Made by a program: the position numbers and the translations under genes. From Ottelia alismoides (taxonomy: Eukaryota > Streptophyta > Magnoliopsida > Alismatales > Hydrocharitaceae): DNA of 64,000 nucleotides. Positions 12,301 to 24,300 of the stretch are shown piece after piece. The DNA lies in assembly GCA_037367405.1 (NCBI GenBank), contig JAZKJV010010539.1, positions 248,001 through 312,000 on the forward strand, read 5' to 3'. Every line of letters starts with the position of its first letter. Positions within the stretch are counted from its first letter, which is position 1. The notes under the pieces are model-generated. The model was not told the DNA's origin. It ran no database searches and saw only the letters and a list, made by a program, of their open reading frames with translations.

Positions 12301-15300
12301 TCGGTCCGATTAGTCAGGTTGACCGACTAATGGCCGACTAGGCCTAGTCGAGCCGGCTACCCCCCCGACTCGACTAGTCGGACTGACTAGTCGGCCTAGT
12401 CGGACGACTTTTACAACAGTGGCTGGATGATGGAAGAAACACATGAGCACGACGTCGGCGTAGGTAAACCAGAGGAAAGAAAGTAAGTGTGGTAGATGGT
12501 GGTGGAGGTGGTGGTAGAAGAGGTGGTGGTGGTGGTGGTGGTGGTGACGATGATGGTGATGTGGAGATCGGAGGTAGATGCATATAGACCTCTTCCCCAT
12601 CCTCAGCAGGAATGAGCTTGTCACCTGTAGGAGAGAAATACATAATAGACTCGAAAAAGGTGACATCTCCAGTAACATAGTACCTTCGTCAAACAGGGTC
12701 GAACTAACGATATCCCTCTTTGGTCTTGGAGTACCTAACAAACACACATTTGACAGTTCTAGGAGAGAGCTTGTTAAGACCAGGAGACATCTGATGAACA
12801 AAAGCCACTGAACCGAAAACACGAGGCGTAAGTGAGAAAAGATCCGTCTCGGAAAATGCAATCAAGAACGGAATCTTTTTCTCTAGAACTGAAGAAATTA
12901 TACGATTTACCAGGTAACAAGCAGCTACAACCGCATCCCCCACAATACGAATGAGGAGCACGACTCTGAATCAAAAGAGCCCTCGTAACATCCAGAAGAT
13001 GACGGTGTTTTCGTCCAACCACCACATTCTGTTCGGAAGTATACGCACAAGATGTTTGATGCACAATATCATGGGATGCAAGAAACTGAGAAAGTTGAGT
13101 ACTGCAAAATTCTAGAGTATTGTCTGCACGTATAAACTTGACTTTTGCTGAAAAAATGTTCCTTATTTCATTAATAAATGACTGAATAATATGACCAGCA
13201 TCAGACTTGTTTCTATGAAGAAAGACCTAAGACAATCTTGAAAACTCATCAACAGCAACAAGATAAAATCTGTCGTTGATGATCCGGTACACGACTGGGA
13301 CTCAAATACCAAAATGAATTAACTCAAACAAACTATGACTACTCCGACCCTGACGACTCTGGAAAGTGGACCAATGATGCTTCCCAAGCTGGCAGACCTC
13401 GCATTGAAAAGTAGAGCGATGAAAAATATGCGGAACAATGTGACACAGCTTTTGCAGAGGAAGATGACCAAATCAAAGATGCCACATATAAAGAGACACA
13501 GACCCAGTGTGAAGAGAAGAGGCACCAGCATAAGGAGATTGCACCAGTTTGTAGAGACCTTGCTCATGACCAGATCCAATCACCCTACCTGTGAGAATGT
13601 CCTGAAACACAATAGCAGATGGATCAAATATGGCACGACAATGTAAATCCTTGGTGATCTGACTAATAGATAGTAAATTCATAGAAAACTCAGGAGTGTA
13701 AAGAACATTCTGAAGCCGTATTGCAGGAGTTAACTACACCTCCCCCAGACCAGTAATGGGAGAGTGTGTCCCATATGCTATCACAACAGATCGTCCGGGT
13801 AGGGTTGGACTGAAAGCACTAAACAGATCTATGTCATCACAGAGATGATGAGATGCTCTTGAATCCAAGATCCACTCCGACAAATCTGCCTTGTAACAAC
13901 TAGTAAAGGCACATGTTATACCTGATGTAGATGTTAATGCAGATGCAGCTATCTCTGAGGATCCTGAAGGAGAGATGGTTGACCCAAGAGTAGGCATAAT
14001 CTCCCTGAGCCTCGCCACAAGTTCGTCGCATCTCTGATTAAATGCGGGTGAAGAACTGCCAACCTACTTAATCTACTCTACCACACGTACTGAAGCTGGG
14101 AACCCATGCTTGGAATAGCATGTTTCCTCATAGTGAACCGGCGTATGACAGTAAGTGCAAGGCTGATGAGGGGGTCGACTACCCCCTTACTGCCACTGTC
14201 ACCTCGACCACGAAACTGTTTAGAGCCCCCATACCATGGGAAGTTGCCACGGCTGAGGACGTTTGAGACAGCAGAGTACCACCAGAAGATATGGAGAGCC
14301 TACACTACTTGCGATATGCCTCCTCCATCGAAGGTATGGTAGCATCAGGAAGAATATGTGCTCTAGTTGCATCATACTTGGGATCAAGTACCGTTAGAAA
14401 AACTCTTATATACGAGAAAAGTTATAACAGAAAATTACATAAAATAGACTGGAGAAATAGAAAAATACAAATAAAGAGGTAGAGATATAAGTATCTCCAC
14501 AATGTTCATGTAGGAAAGAGTAACCAAGTAATCTCAAAGGTAGCTTGAGTCATCGCCCACTACCCTGCCTCTACATTCGATCTGGAGACTACGTTTTGCT
14601 TCTTATTTCACCAAGTGGCAAGATTTTCACCAATCATCATAATATCCTAGAGTGGAGCGACGATCCTCAGGTGAACTAGCATAATCTGCATCAACATAAG
14701 CAGATACATGGGGGGGCTCATGCGAGCTAGGGCGCAACTCCGTGGGGGCGACTGCGCACCTTCGTGGAAGCGCCTCCATTCGCGTTCGCGAGCATTTGGC
14801 GGCGAGTCCGCGTTGCTCGGGTGGTGACTGGTGATGCGAGCTTCGGCGCACAGGTGCAACTAGGAGCGGTGCCAGCGCGCGAGATCGATTGGGTGCGGCG
14901 CTCTTCTCCCTACAGGGTCGCCAACGCGCGAGGGTGGCTGGGTGCGGCGAGCTCGGTGGCGAACGTGACCAGCGACCAGGCGTGACTCCTCCGGCGTGCG
15001 GTGGTTTCAACGAGCGGAACAGACTGGGCCGATCGGGTGCGGGTCCTAGCAAGATTACCAGTGAGGCCTCGGATGCAAGCGAGGGTTGGCGCTTGGTGGT
15101 AGGGCAGCAGAAATGGCGGGTCTCTGCTGCTTCTAGGCGAGGGCGTGGGCCACCGCCGTTCTCCCCTTTCGGTCGGGTTGCTTTCGCTGCGGTGGTCTCG
15201 ACCATTGGGCACGAGCGTGCCGTGAGCCCTTGTGATGCTTCTCGTGCCGGTGCTTTGGTCATTCGCGAAGGTGTTGCTCGTTAGCTGAGATCCATTCAAA

Positions 15301-18300
15301 CGTGTTGGTTAGCGAGGATGGTGGACAGGGGACGCTTTTCTTGGCGAATTCTGGCGTGGGGCTCGGATGTCTCAAGTTCCTGAAGGTAACCAAAGATATC
15401 CTTGAGGGATGGCAATGTATCAACCATAAGAAATTGTTCCTTTACTACTTGATATCGAGGATGCCGACCGACAAGAAAGCGATAAACAAGTCATTCAGAT
15501 CTCTCTTTTACCAGTTTAGTACAAAATACGAGCTGGAATATCGCAAGCTCCTCATACAAATTGCTAAGGAGCTAGTAGTACTCAACAAGAGTGAATTTGC
15601 CCTAAGATGCACACCAGATCCGCATATAGACTTGATCGTCTTCTGATAACAGGTATGTTATAACTCTCCTACATCTCCTTCAGGTGTCTTTATAGAGCAA
15701 GTTTGATGCAATGTGAGGTTTAACGCTAATGGTCATCCAAGTAATGACTTGATAGTTATCGGCACCCAGGATCCTTCATCAGAATATAAATTTTTCACTG
15801 ACCACCGACGAACACTTTGAAAGCATGAGACTAGAGCACAATTTTTTTTTGCGCCATTCAATTTGATAGAAGTTACGTGTACCATCATAGAAGATGTGGT
15901 GTATAGGGATTTGGTCTCAGCAGGAAGAGATGCCATCGTGGATAGATAATAAGTTCAAGAAGGTAGATTGGTCGTTCAGTCACGCATGTAAGAGGCCTTA
16001 ACATGCCATAGATTTCATGCGGGGAGGTATGGACCATCATGCAAGGGCTCGGAGAGGGTTGGGTGTCAACATGGAGAGGCATGGAGGCTTGGGCAGTGGA
16101 TAGGTGACAACATGGGGAGGCATGGGCGACGATGCGGGAGGGCCCCGAAGAAAGATGGGGGTGTTGGAGGCTCGAGTGACGATGGAGTGGCCTAAACGGT
16201 GCCCCATGCCTATCGATGCTATTGGAGAGATGTTGGAGAGGTTGGGACACCACTGGGGTGATTCTAGGGGAGTTGTTGTGGGAGAGGGCCTTGCACGGGG
16301 CCCTGGGTTGAGAAGAGGGCACGTGCAAGGGTCGAGAAGAGGAGAGGTGGGTGGCGGTGGCAGTTGGTGCTAGGTATGAACCCCAATCTAGGATCATTGT
16401 TGTGATACCATGTGGAGAAAGATGAGAGAATAAATGACTCATTTTATTTCATGGGTCTAGGGTTTCTTATATATCGTGAAACCCTAAAGGAGCAAAAAGG
16501 GAAAATTACATAGATACAACGAAGGGGGTTACAACATGAAATAAGAATGAATAGAAATAATCCGATGACTCTAACAAACATGTTGCATTCCTCCCGTAAG
16601 TTGCTGCAAAATGATTGAATGGAACACCATAAAGCATCTTTCCTCCAATCTCACCGAGGATCACGGCTCTCTCCAATATGTTTACCAAGTGAACACAGCG
16701 AAAAAAGATGATATAAAACTTCTACCACATCCCAGTATCTTGGGCACACCAAGTCCCTAATCAAAAGGGTCTTGTCCCGATGGGCCTTCATAAGAAAACA
16801 CACATGCCTCACCAACCAAAGAAAAACCTCTATTCATTGAGGGATCATGTTCTTTCAAATCAGTCTACAGTCTCGATGCAACTCTTCCCATGACAATTCA
16901 TGTGAACTCGAGAATTCATTCCATACTGTTTCGACCGAAAAGGGGTCATTCGCCAATATCCAATGGTCCCTTCTGGCAAATAGGGAATCCATATCCTCTA
17001 GCTCACTAGTTATGTGAAGGAAATCCCTCGAACGCCACTCAGAGAAGTGACCCCCAAACCATAAATAATATGCATCAAGCAACATTCCAAATCATCATCC
17101 CTATGACAAATTATGACAATCCACTTAGCCAAACGAGCGGTATTCGTGTGCTCAAGCTTCAAAACACCAACCACTCCATTCTTTGGTCTAGTCACCATAT
17201 CCCAATCAAGTAGGAGAATGCCACCTTTCTCATGTCTAACATATGCTCAGAAGAAACATCTTATCATCGACTCAATCTTTGTTCTCACACTAACATGGAG
17301 CAATCAGGTGGAGTAAAAGAAAATAGGGATAGCAATGAGGACATGCTTAAGCATAACCAACCCCCCTCCCTTAAAGAGAATCGCGACCTTCCAACCAACA
17401 TTTTTTTCTTGAATCTCTCCAATAGGGGATGCCAATTCGAGGATTAAAGTCTACCTGCCACCAGGGGGTCCCAAGTATGTAACCGAAAGCGCAACGACCG
17501 AACATCAAAGAGCCATGGTGGATTCTTGCACCTAATTCTGTGGGAGCCCAAAAGGAACATAAGTCGACTCTAGGCTCGAGATGTCACTAAAAATACCCAT
17601 GATAAGGGATGCTCGCCTGACCTGCTCTGTCCTACCCTATATGAACAGGATCGTATCATCGGCATATTGCAAAATATGGATCAAGATGACTCCAATTCTA
17701 AACCCTAGAAAAAATTTGCCCTTGGATGCCAATCTCATCATCACCGCCAAATTATCAATGATTATCACGAAAAGGAGAAGGGTCGGAGGGTAATCTTGTT
17801 GAACCCATCTTTATGATTGGAAGGAGCCTATGTCCAAGTGCTCGTTCACTAGGATCGAGTAAGATGCAATCATGATGCACCTCTTCATCCAAGCAGCCTA
17901 GATCTCCGAGAAACCTCTCTCCGTTGCAGCGAGCCTACAAAAATTGTAAACCACACAGTCTTAGGCCTTGGAAAATCAACTTCCCACAATAAACCCTCCA
18001 ATGTTTCCATTTCCAGTCCATCCACATCTTAATAGCAAGAACCAAACAATATGCCATCAGCCTACCTAGGGCAAGTATGGTTTGCTCCGGACAGATAGCC
18101 GCCAGCATAATGCCATTAAGACAGTCCGCAATAACCTTAGAGACTATAAGGTACATTGTATTTAAATGGGTTCTTGATTGTAATCCTCAACTCGCATAGC
18201 CATCTCTACCGTCGAAAGCAAAAAGAGAAGAGCCTTATTGAGTCGTTCGTAACCAAAGTTGCATGATCTAAAATCTTAAATCACCAGTGATCGGGTTCGC

Positions 18301-21300
18301 AGAGGGCGTCGGTGGTGGGGTGGGGTAGGGATGGTTGTTGGGGCTGCGGGAGGGGGGGTTTGTGGCGGTGGCAACGGGGATGGGGCTGGGACTGGGGTTG
18401 TGGTCGAGGAAGGCAGGGAAAGTACCTGGGATGGTTTGGGCAGTGCCGGGACGGCCGGAGGGGGCGATGGAATCGATTCCGGTAGCGGAATCAGATCTGA
18501 AACCTCCAGGACTGCAAGTATTTGGTTGCCGACGGTGATCTTTCCTTCGTCAAACTTGGTTTCGGTGATTTGGTGTCGCCGAAGCCTTTGATTTGGCGTA
18601 TAGGGCCTCGAAGTTAACCCTAAGATCTCGAAACATGGAATGGAAGTTGGATTGTAACTCAAGTAGCATGCGCTTCGTCTCCTTGTTATAGGTGTCGCTG
18701 GCTCGCCGTTTTTGTTCGGACGAACGAGAGTCCCTCGATGCATGTCGGTGTGAACGTCTGGACGGATCGTCAGATCGTGAGGACGATCTGTAGGCCATGC
18801 TCTGATACCAAATGATGCGGATCGGAATATTCGGCGTCGGTGGAAAATAGATTTTTCGTGGATTTTTGGTGGAAGAATAATTTGGAGGGGTTGAGAAGAG
18901 AAGCACGCCGATTGCACGAGATTCGAGGAGGAAAAACGCGTAGATCGTGTAGGAGAATGAGAGAGACGAGAGAGGGAGATAGAGAATAAATCTCAAATTT
19001 TTATAACAATTGAACTCACTAAAACAATGGACCGCCATCCCTTTATATAGGAGGGATGAGATTACAAAAATAGAAATCAAATTCAAATTGAAACTAATTA
19101 TCCTAATTTGACTCTAACCAATTAACCAACTAATTTTGAAATTCAAATCTCTAACTAATTGATTGAGATCACAAGCGATCTCGTTTATTTAATTAAAATT
19201 GCGACAACTCAAATAAACGTAAATAAAATTAGCGGCTAAAATTAAATAAATATGCGGTCCTATATTTCGGTTCCACGCTGCATCATGAATGCCCAAACTA
19301 ACATGCTTTTTTCTGTCCCATAATAATCTCTGCATAAAAACTAGTGAAATATTATTATAAAATTAAATTAATCTTTTGTAAGGATCCAATATGGGAAGAC
19401 TACTGACTAATTTGACATCAACATCGATCTGCATCAAGGTTCAACTTTGAGTCCATTCCTTTTTACTTTGATTATGGACAAGTTGACTAGAGTCATTCAA
19501 GGTGAGACACCTTGGTGTATGTTACCCGTCTATGATATTGTGTTGATTGATGAGAAGCTTGAGGTTTGAAGACATGCTTTGGAGATTAAAGGATCTTGTA
19601 TAAGTAGGGCTACGACAAAATATATGGAGTGCGCATTTGATGGAAGTAATGGTGAAGGAATCAAGGTGAATATTAGAGAAGATAACATTCAGAAGACATA
19701 TTCTTTTAGATACTTGAAATCCATTTTGCAACATGATGGCAAAATCGATGAAGATGTTACTCATAGAATAAATGCAGGTTGGCTAAAGTTTAGAGCAACC
19801 TATATTGTTATATGTGATAAGAAAATTCCTTTGAAAAACGAAGCAAAATATTACAAAGCAACCATGCGACCTATTATGTTTTATGTATCGGAATGTTGGC
19901 ATATGAATCATAAACATACGCAGAGAATGACAGTAGCAGAAATGAAAATGATACGGTAGATGTGTAGTCATAAACGAAAACATCGGATTTAGAATGATAC
20001 CATCAGAAGGAAAGTTGGTGTAGCCTAAATAAAGGACAAGATGAGAGAAAATTACTTAAGATGGTTTGGCCATTTACAAAAGATGTCAGATGATGCACCA
20101 GTTAGAAGATGTGAGATTTGAGATATTGAGTTGTCTAAGAGAGGACGAGGAAGGCTTGAAGTGATGAAATGAGACTACATAAGGGATCTTAGTTATTTGG
20201 ATCTGAGCCTGAGAATGACCCAAGATAGTTTTGAATGGAGGCAAAGAATCCATGTAGCAAACCCTACTTAGTGTGGGAACGGCTTTGTTGTTGTTGTAAA
20301 AGAACTGTTTTATCCAACTAAAAGATCATCACCTGATTTTTATTTACTTGTTAGAAATACTGAGAAACATTTAATTATTGTACATCATCAATTTAGATAA
20401 CATCAAAAAGTATCATGCATCCCTTTATCATGATTTTACCCTTTCTCATAGAGACGTGATGTGACCAAGTCATTGCAACAACAAAAACATTAGACCACAA
20501 GTACAGTTGATGAGAGTAGTATATCATTTTTTTTGTTTTTTGTCTTCATTTTGCTAGTTCTTACAAAATAAAGTGATCTGACCAAGTTACCACGACATCA
20601 CAACGACAAAAACACTATAACATAGCAATTTGACGCGGGAATAATGGCAAAGTTAGGGTAACGGCACTAAAGGGCTCCTTTGACAAATATCATATGCTCC
20701 CTTCAGCATTATTCTGAATTTAGTAATCACTTGTGCTAGAAATTTTGTCAACTAGATGAAGACAACACACATCAACCAGCTTTTAAGCATCTTAAAGCAA
20801 TACAATTAGACGCATTTTTTCCAAATTTGGCTTTAATACCTGTGCCAATTTGATGGGTCCTTAATGAAGTCACATTTTCCTAATTTTTAATGACAAAAAC
20901 CGATTGGTATTGTACAGAAATTGAACGGAATACATTATTTTATGTTATTCATATTCCCATCATTAGAATATGCATTCACCATTACCTTTTTCTGCATTTT
21001 TACAATTTCCAGTTGTGTTTAATGCACTTGTCTTTCAATTTCAAGTACTTCAGAGGCTAAAACAAGAGTTCACAAAATCTAACTGAGTTTGGTTTAAAAT
21101 GCAAGTAGACACCCAAGAAGGAAAAAAAGTCTGCACGAAAAGAAGCCATAATAGACGAAATTTGAGGCCCGAAGCGCTTGAATAAGACAACGAAGAAAAT
21201 AAAGGCTTCAATGCAATTTACGCATAAAATCCTAACTCTGCAGAAGTTTATGATATATATATACCCATGGTTGTGCAAGCGACCTTTTTCCAATTCTATT

Positions 21301-24300
21301 GTTTGGGATTTAAAAAAACAGAATTTTGTAAAGAGTATTTGGATTAAGACTAAATCCTAATCCTGAACCATACTTAAGAAGTCCATCTCTCCCCCTTTGG
21401 TCCTACAAGCACCAGCGACCTCTTGCTGATGGACGCTGCTTCTCTTTTCTCTCTCCAACCATAACTCTAACATTTCTTACGTGGTTGATCAAATTCACAA
21501 AATTATCAAGGAATTGTATCTCTATAAGTCAGCCCCATCTGTTCGTTTCATTTTCATGAAACATATCCAGTAGTATAGTTTATTTCGTAACCACAATTCA
21601 ATTCTAAAAAAATAGGACAAGTCACAAAATTTTGATTCGGTTCTTTGCTATTCCTCCCACTTTATCTGTATCACATTTCTTTTTTTAATTGAATTTAATG
21701 TTTAATGTAGGTTTAATTAACCTAAAGTTAGGTTTAATGCAGCACATCCTTGTGGCTCGATTTGGACTTGGGTGGCTACTGGGTAGCTCTTGAATGTAAA
21801 CTCCATGTAGTTGTTTAACCAAGAATTCTATGATGAACAAAAGAGAATTTGGGTTGCCCACACCAGGGTCATGGTCTCATGATCTTTGGATTCTTCGTGG
21901 AGAGAAAATAGACATTCCACCATCTTTGGAAATCCCAAGGGTCAAGGCTTACTACACCTTTCGCCAGTGAATTCTGCCCCCAGTCAAAGATGTGCTAACC
22001 TCCATTACGAAAGAGAGTAGATCGACTCTCCCTCGACAGCTTGTGTTTTGTCTGAAAATTGTCTCATGTTGGAATCGCACACAAAAGCTCCACCTTATCG
22101 TTCGTCATACATAAGCCTCAAAATCCAATTGATAATTTCTATGACTGATAATTGATATAATCCTGCAAACCTGGTGTTCTCAGATACAGGTTGAGGCAAG
22201 GGAGAACCACAGGAAACCAATCTCCAGACTGGGAAATACTACACACCGGACAATGAAATGGGGAAGCCTCCAATTTTTTAACTACAAAAAGCTAGATTTG
22301 AGGTAAGAAGAGAAAGGCAACATTCACTCCCCAAACTCTTGTTACCTTCATTCTCAGAAATATGTGTATTTAAATGCATATGAACACAATAACTGAAGAT
22401 GCCACAAAGAAACAATGACAAAGTACCTTTTGCTTTGTTAATGTAGGAAATGGTGTCAAAACCTCTGGTCGTGCATAGTTCTTCCCACGATAAAATATGA
22501 TCGTGTTATCAGCTTTTATGTCAATTATGATGCCTTTGCTCAGTCGAGCAAGTTCATCAGCAAAACCATGCACCTGCCCTGGTCGGCAGGGTTTACAAAC
22601 AACCTTCACAGTTTCATGCCTTTTCCAGTGAAGATGCATATTGAGAACAACTCCTCCAAACACCCCTCTCTTTCCTACATTGATGTAATTCTTCTTTTTC
22701 TCTCCAGTTCGTCTGAGATAAAACCGTTCTTCTTCGGTTAAAATTTCAGGGTCATGAACAAGATCAGGAGACTTGGGAACATCAAATTTTCTCAACTTTG
22801 TGATTAACCACTCTTCCTTCCTCTTAGCCTAAAAGAGTAATGAGAAGAGAGTGTCATGATAGTTTCAAGATTCACCTAATGGGCATCACAATAAGAAAAA
22901 AATTAAGAACTTTTCTGCATGACAAGAGAGAATTTTCGTTCACATATAAGCCACTGATATCACCAAAAAACATTGTTAAAAAGTGGTACTAGTGAGCCCA
23001 GAATATTATAACCTTTTCCAGCTTGTATCTAATCCTGACTTCAGGATTTGGAGACTTCATTTTCTTCTTAGCCTTTAAACGATAAAATCGAAGTTCATTC
23101 AATTTTGCTTTCCTAGACATCTTAATCTTCTTCGTGGTTTCCACCTGTGATCGATGACCATTGAGCGTGGCACTGTTATCCTTTAAATGACAGGATTGGA
23201 GTTCATTCAACTTTGCTTTCCTTGTCATCTTAATCTTCTTCTTGGTTTCCACCTGTGCTTGATGGCATTCAGGCATGGCACTGTTAGCCTTTAAACGACA
23301 AGATCGCAGTTTGTTCATTTTTTCTTTTCCAGGCATTTTTGTGTGCTTGGTAATTTCCGCCTGTGCTTGAGGACCATCAGGTGGGGCACTAATTGTGTCT
23401 AAACTGAATCTGGCAAACTTGCCGTCTGTTCTGACAGTAACTAAAGCATTGGTCGAAAACCCAAATTGTTGTCTGTCAGGCATACAATGAGGTAAACCAA
23501 TCTGCATCTGAGAGAAATTGGCAATAGTGGATCTGCAAAATGGATAGAAGTCAGCCTTCTCCCTGTTACGAATTTAGACATAAAGAGTGATAAGTAACAA
23601 GACACACATGGCATGAGAGACGCATTTGGCTGTCAAACCAAAGTCATAGAATTCCCTCAAAGAGCATCTGCAGGTAAAACAATTATTTGCCCATTAGCTT
23701 TTCGACATAAAAAAACGTATGATTAAAACCAAAATGCTGCCACTCATATTCAAGTTGACGTAACATTTTGATGTAAAACGTGGGAGAAAACTATCCTAGA
23801 ACTGAGAAATTAATGATGAAAAAGCACTTGGATTCGACGCCATGTGAAAGAATTCGATGGCATGTGAAAGAATACTATGGCACTTGCTCAGAAATTTGAT
23901 ATGCATACATTTTTATTAAAAAATAGTAACCTCTAATAAGAGTGAATAACATCAATGCCGGAGAAGAGACGGATAAAGAAGATTATGTGAGCATTGTAAA
24001 GTATCAAGAAAACAAATCTAAAGACAAAAAATCAAGAAAGCACCTGCCTCAGCAACTTCACCTTCTTACCAGATAGTTTTATATATCTGTAAAACTGCAG
24101 CAATCCACAATATAGATGTAGAATCTAAAAATGGTTAATGCATTTCGCAAGCATCTCCATGCTTAGAAAATGTTGAGTATATAAGAGATAATCCCTGAGA
24201 GATAGTTGCATATCCTCTTACTTACGTGTACTCTCCCTAACCTTAGCCTAATCTTGTATATGGGGACATCAGGTTCTTTACCAATGGGCAATAATCTATC

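Larger units (their letters stand above)
11603..14395 (-). pseudogene. Copia A gag (part), protease and integrase
   Basis: On minus this encodes gag middle ([16 protein letters not shown], near 14390), a CX2CX4HX4C zinc knuckle ([19 protein letters not shown], near 14105-14170), a protease whose active-site phrase reads [10 protein letters not shown] instead of the usual DSGAS, the pre-integrase stretch ([13 protein letters not shown]), integrase ([33 protein letters not shown]) and the linker to RT ([14 protein letters not shown]). Frameshifts are frequent. A proline/histidine-rich run at 12481-12560 comes from a GGT microsatellite. Confidence 0.8.
5792..14501 (-). mobile_element. Copia A: Ty1/copia element inside copia C
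   Basis: The 3' LTR is about 5920-5792 and the 5' LTR about 14501-14396. They share CTTATATA(G/C)GAGAAAA and TAGAAATA/TAGAGATATAAGTATCTC. Between them on minus are gag middle, zinc knuckle, protease, integrase, RT and RNase H remnants. The 5' LTR abuts the middle of gag, so the primer site and gag start are deleted. A hAT element (7380-11594) and a hAT MITE (11931-12421) have inserted into it. Confidence 0.75.
5340..16576 (-). mobile_element. Copia C: nested Ty1/copia element, outer layer
   Basis: The element runs on the minus strand, from a 5' LTR (16576-16411) through a leader and gag (15936-15290), a GC-rich interval, the N half of RNase H (14712-14502) and the C half (5791-5499) to a 3' LTR (about 5498-5340). 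It is the same family as copia B at 33552: the LTRs start TGTGGA where B has TGTGAA, and gag and RNase H phrases match. Copia A has been inserted into its RNase H. Most of protease, integrase and RT is missing. No flanking target duplication was found (CTTTT versus AACAT), so the ends may be rearranged. Confidence 0.65.
3496..22426 (-). other. 18.9-kb transposon-filled intron 3 of the CRM gene
   Basis: The donor on minus is AAG|GTACTT at 22427/22426 and the acceptor is TATGCAG|GCTCTA at 3496/3495. Both flanks are phase 0, and the joined peptide reads through the family's conserved junction. Inside lie copia C, copia A, a hAT element, a hAT MITE, LINE and RTE fragments and one LTR end. All recognisable inserts have disrupted coding frames. 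Confidence 0.85.

Noticed and set aside
12310..12861. Histidine-rich 183-aa and proline-rich minus frames
   Set aside because: They are produced by a GGT microsatellite within decayed copia A and cross a MITE end.
5792..14501. A clear 5-bp target duplication for copia A
   Set aside because: The flanks read TGGAA on one side and CAATG or ATGTT on the other. The LTR ends are uncertain, so I do not claim one.
18276..18917. Proline-rich 213-aa minus frame as a host gene
   Set aside because: It overlaps the LTR and primer site of an LTR element and is best read as shifted gag and leader sequence.
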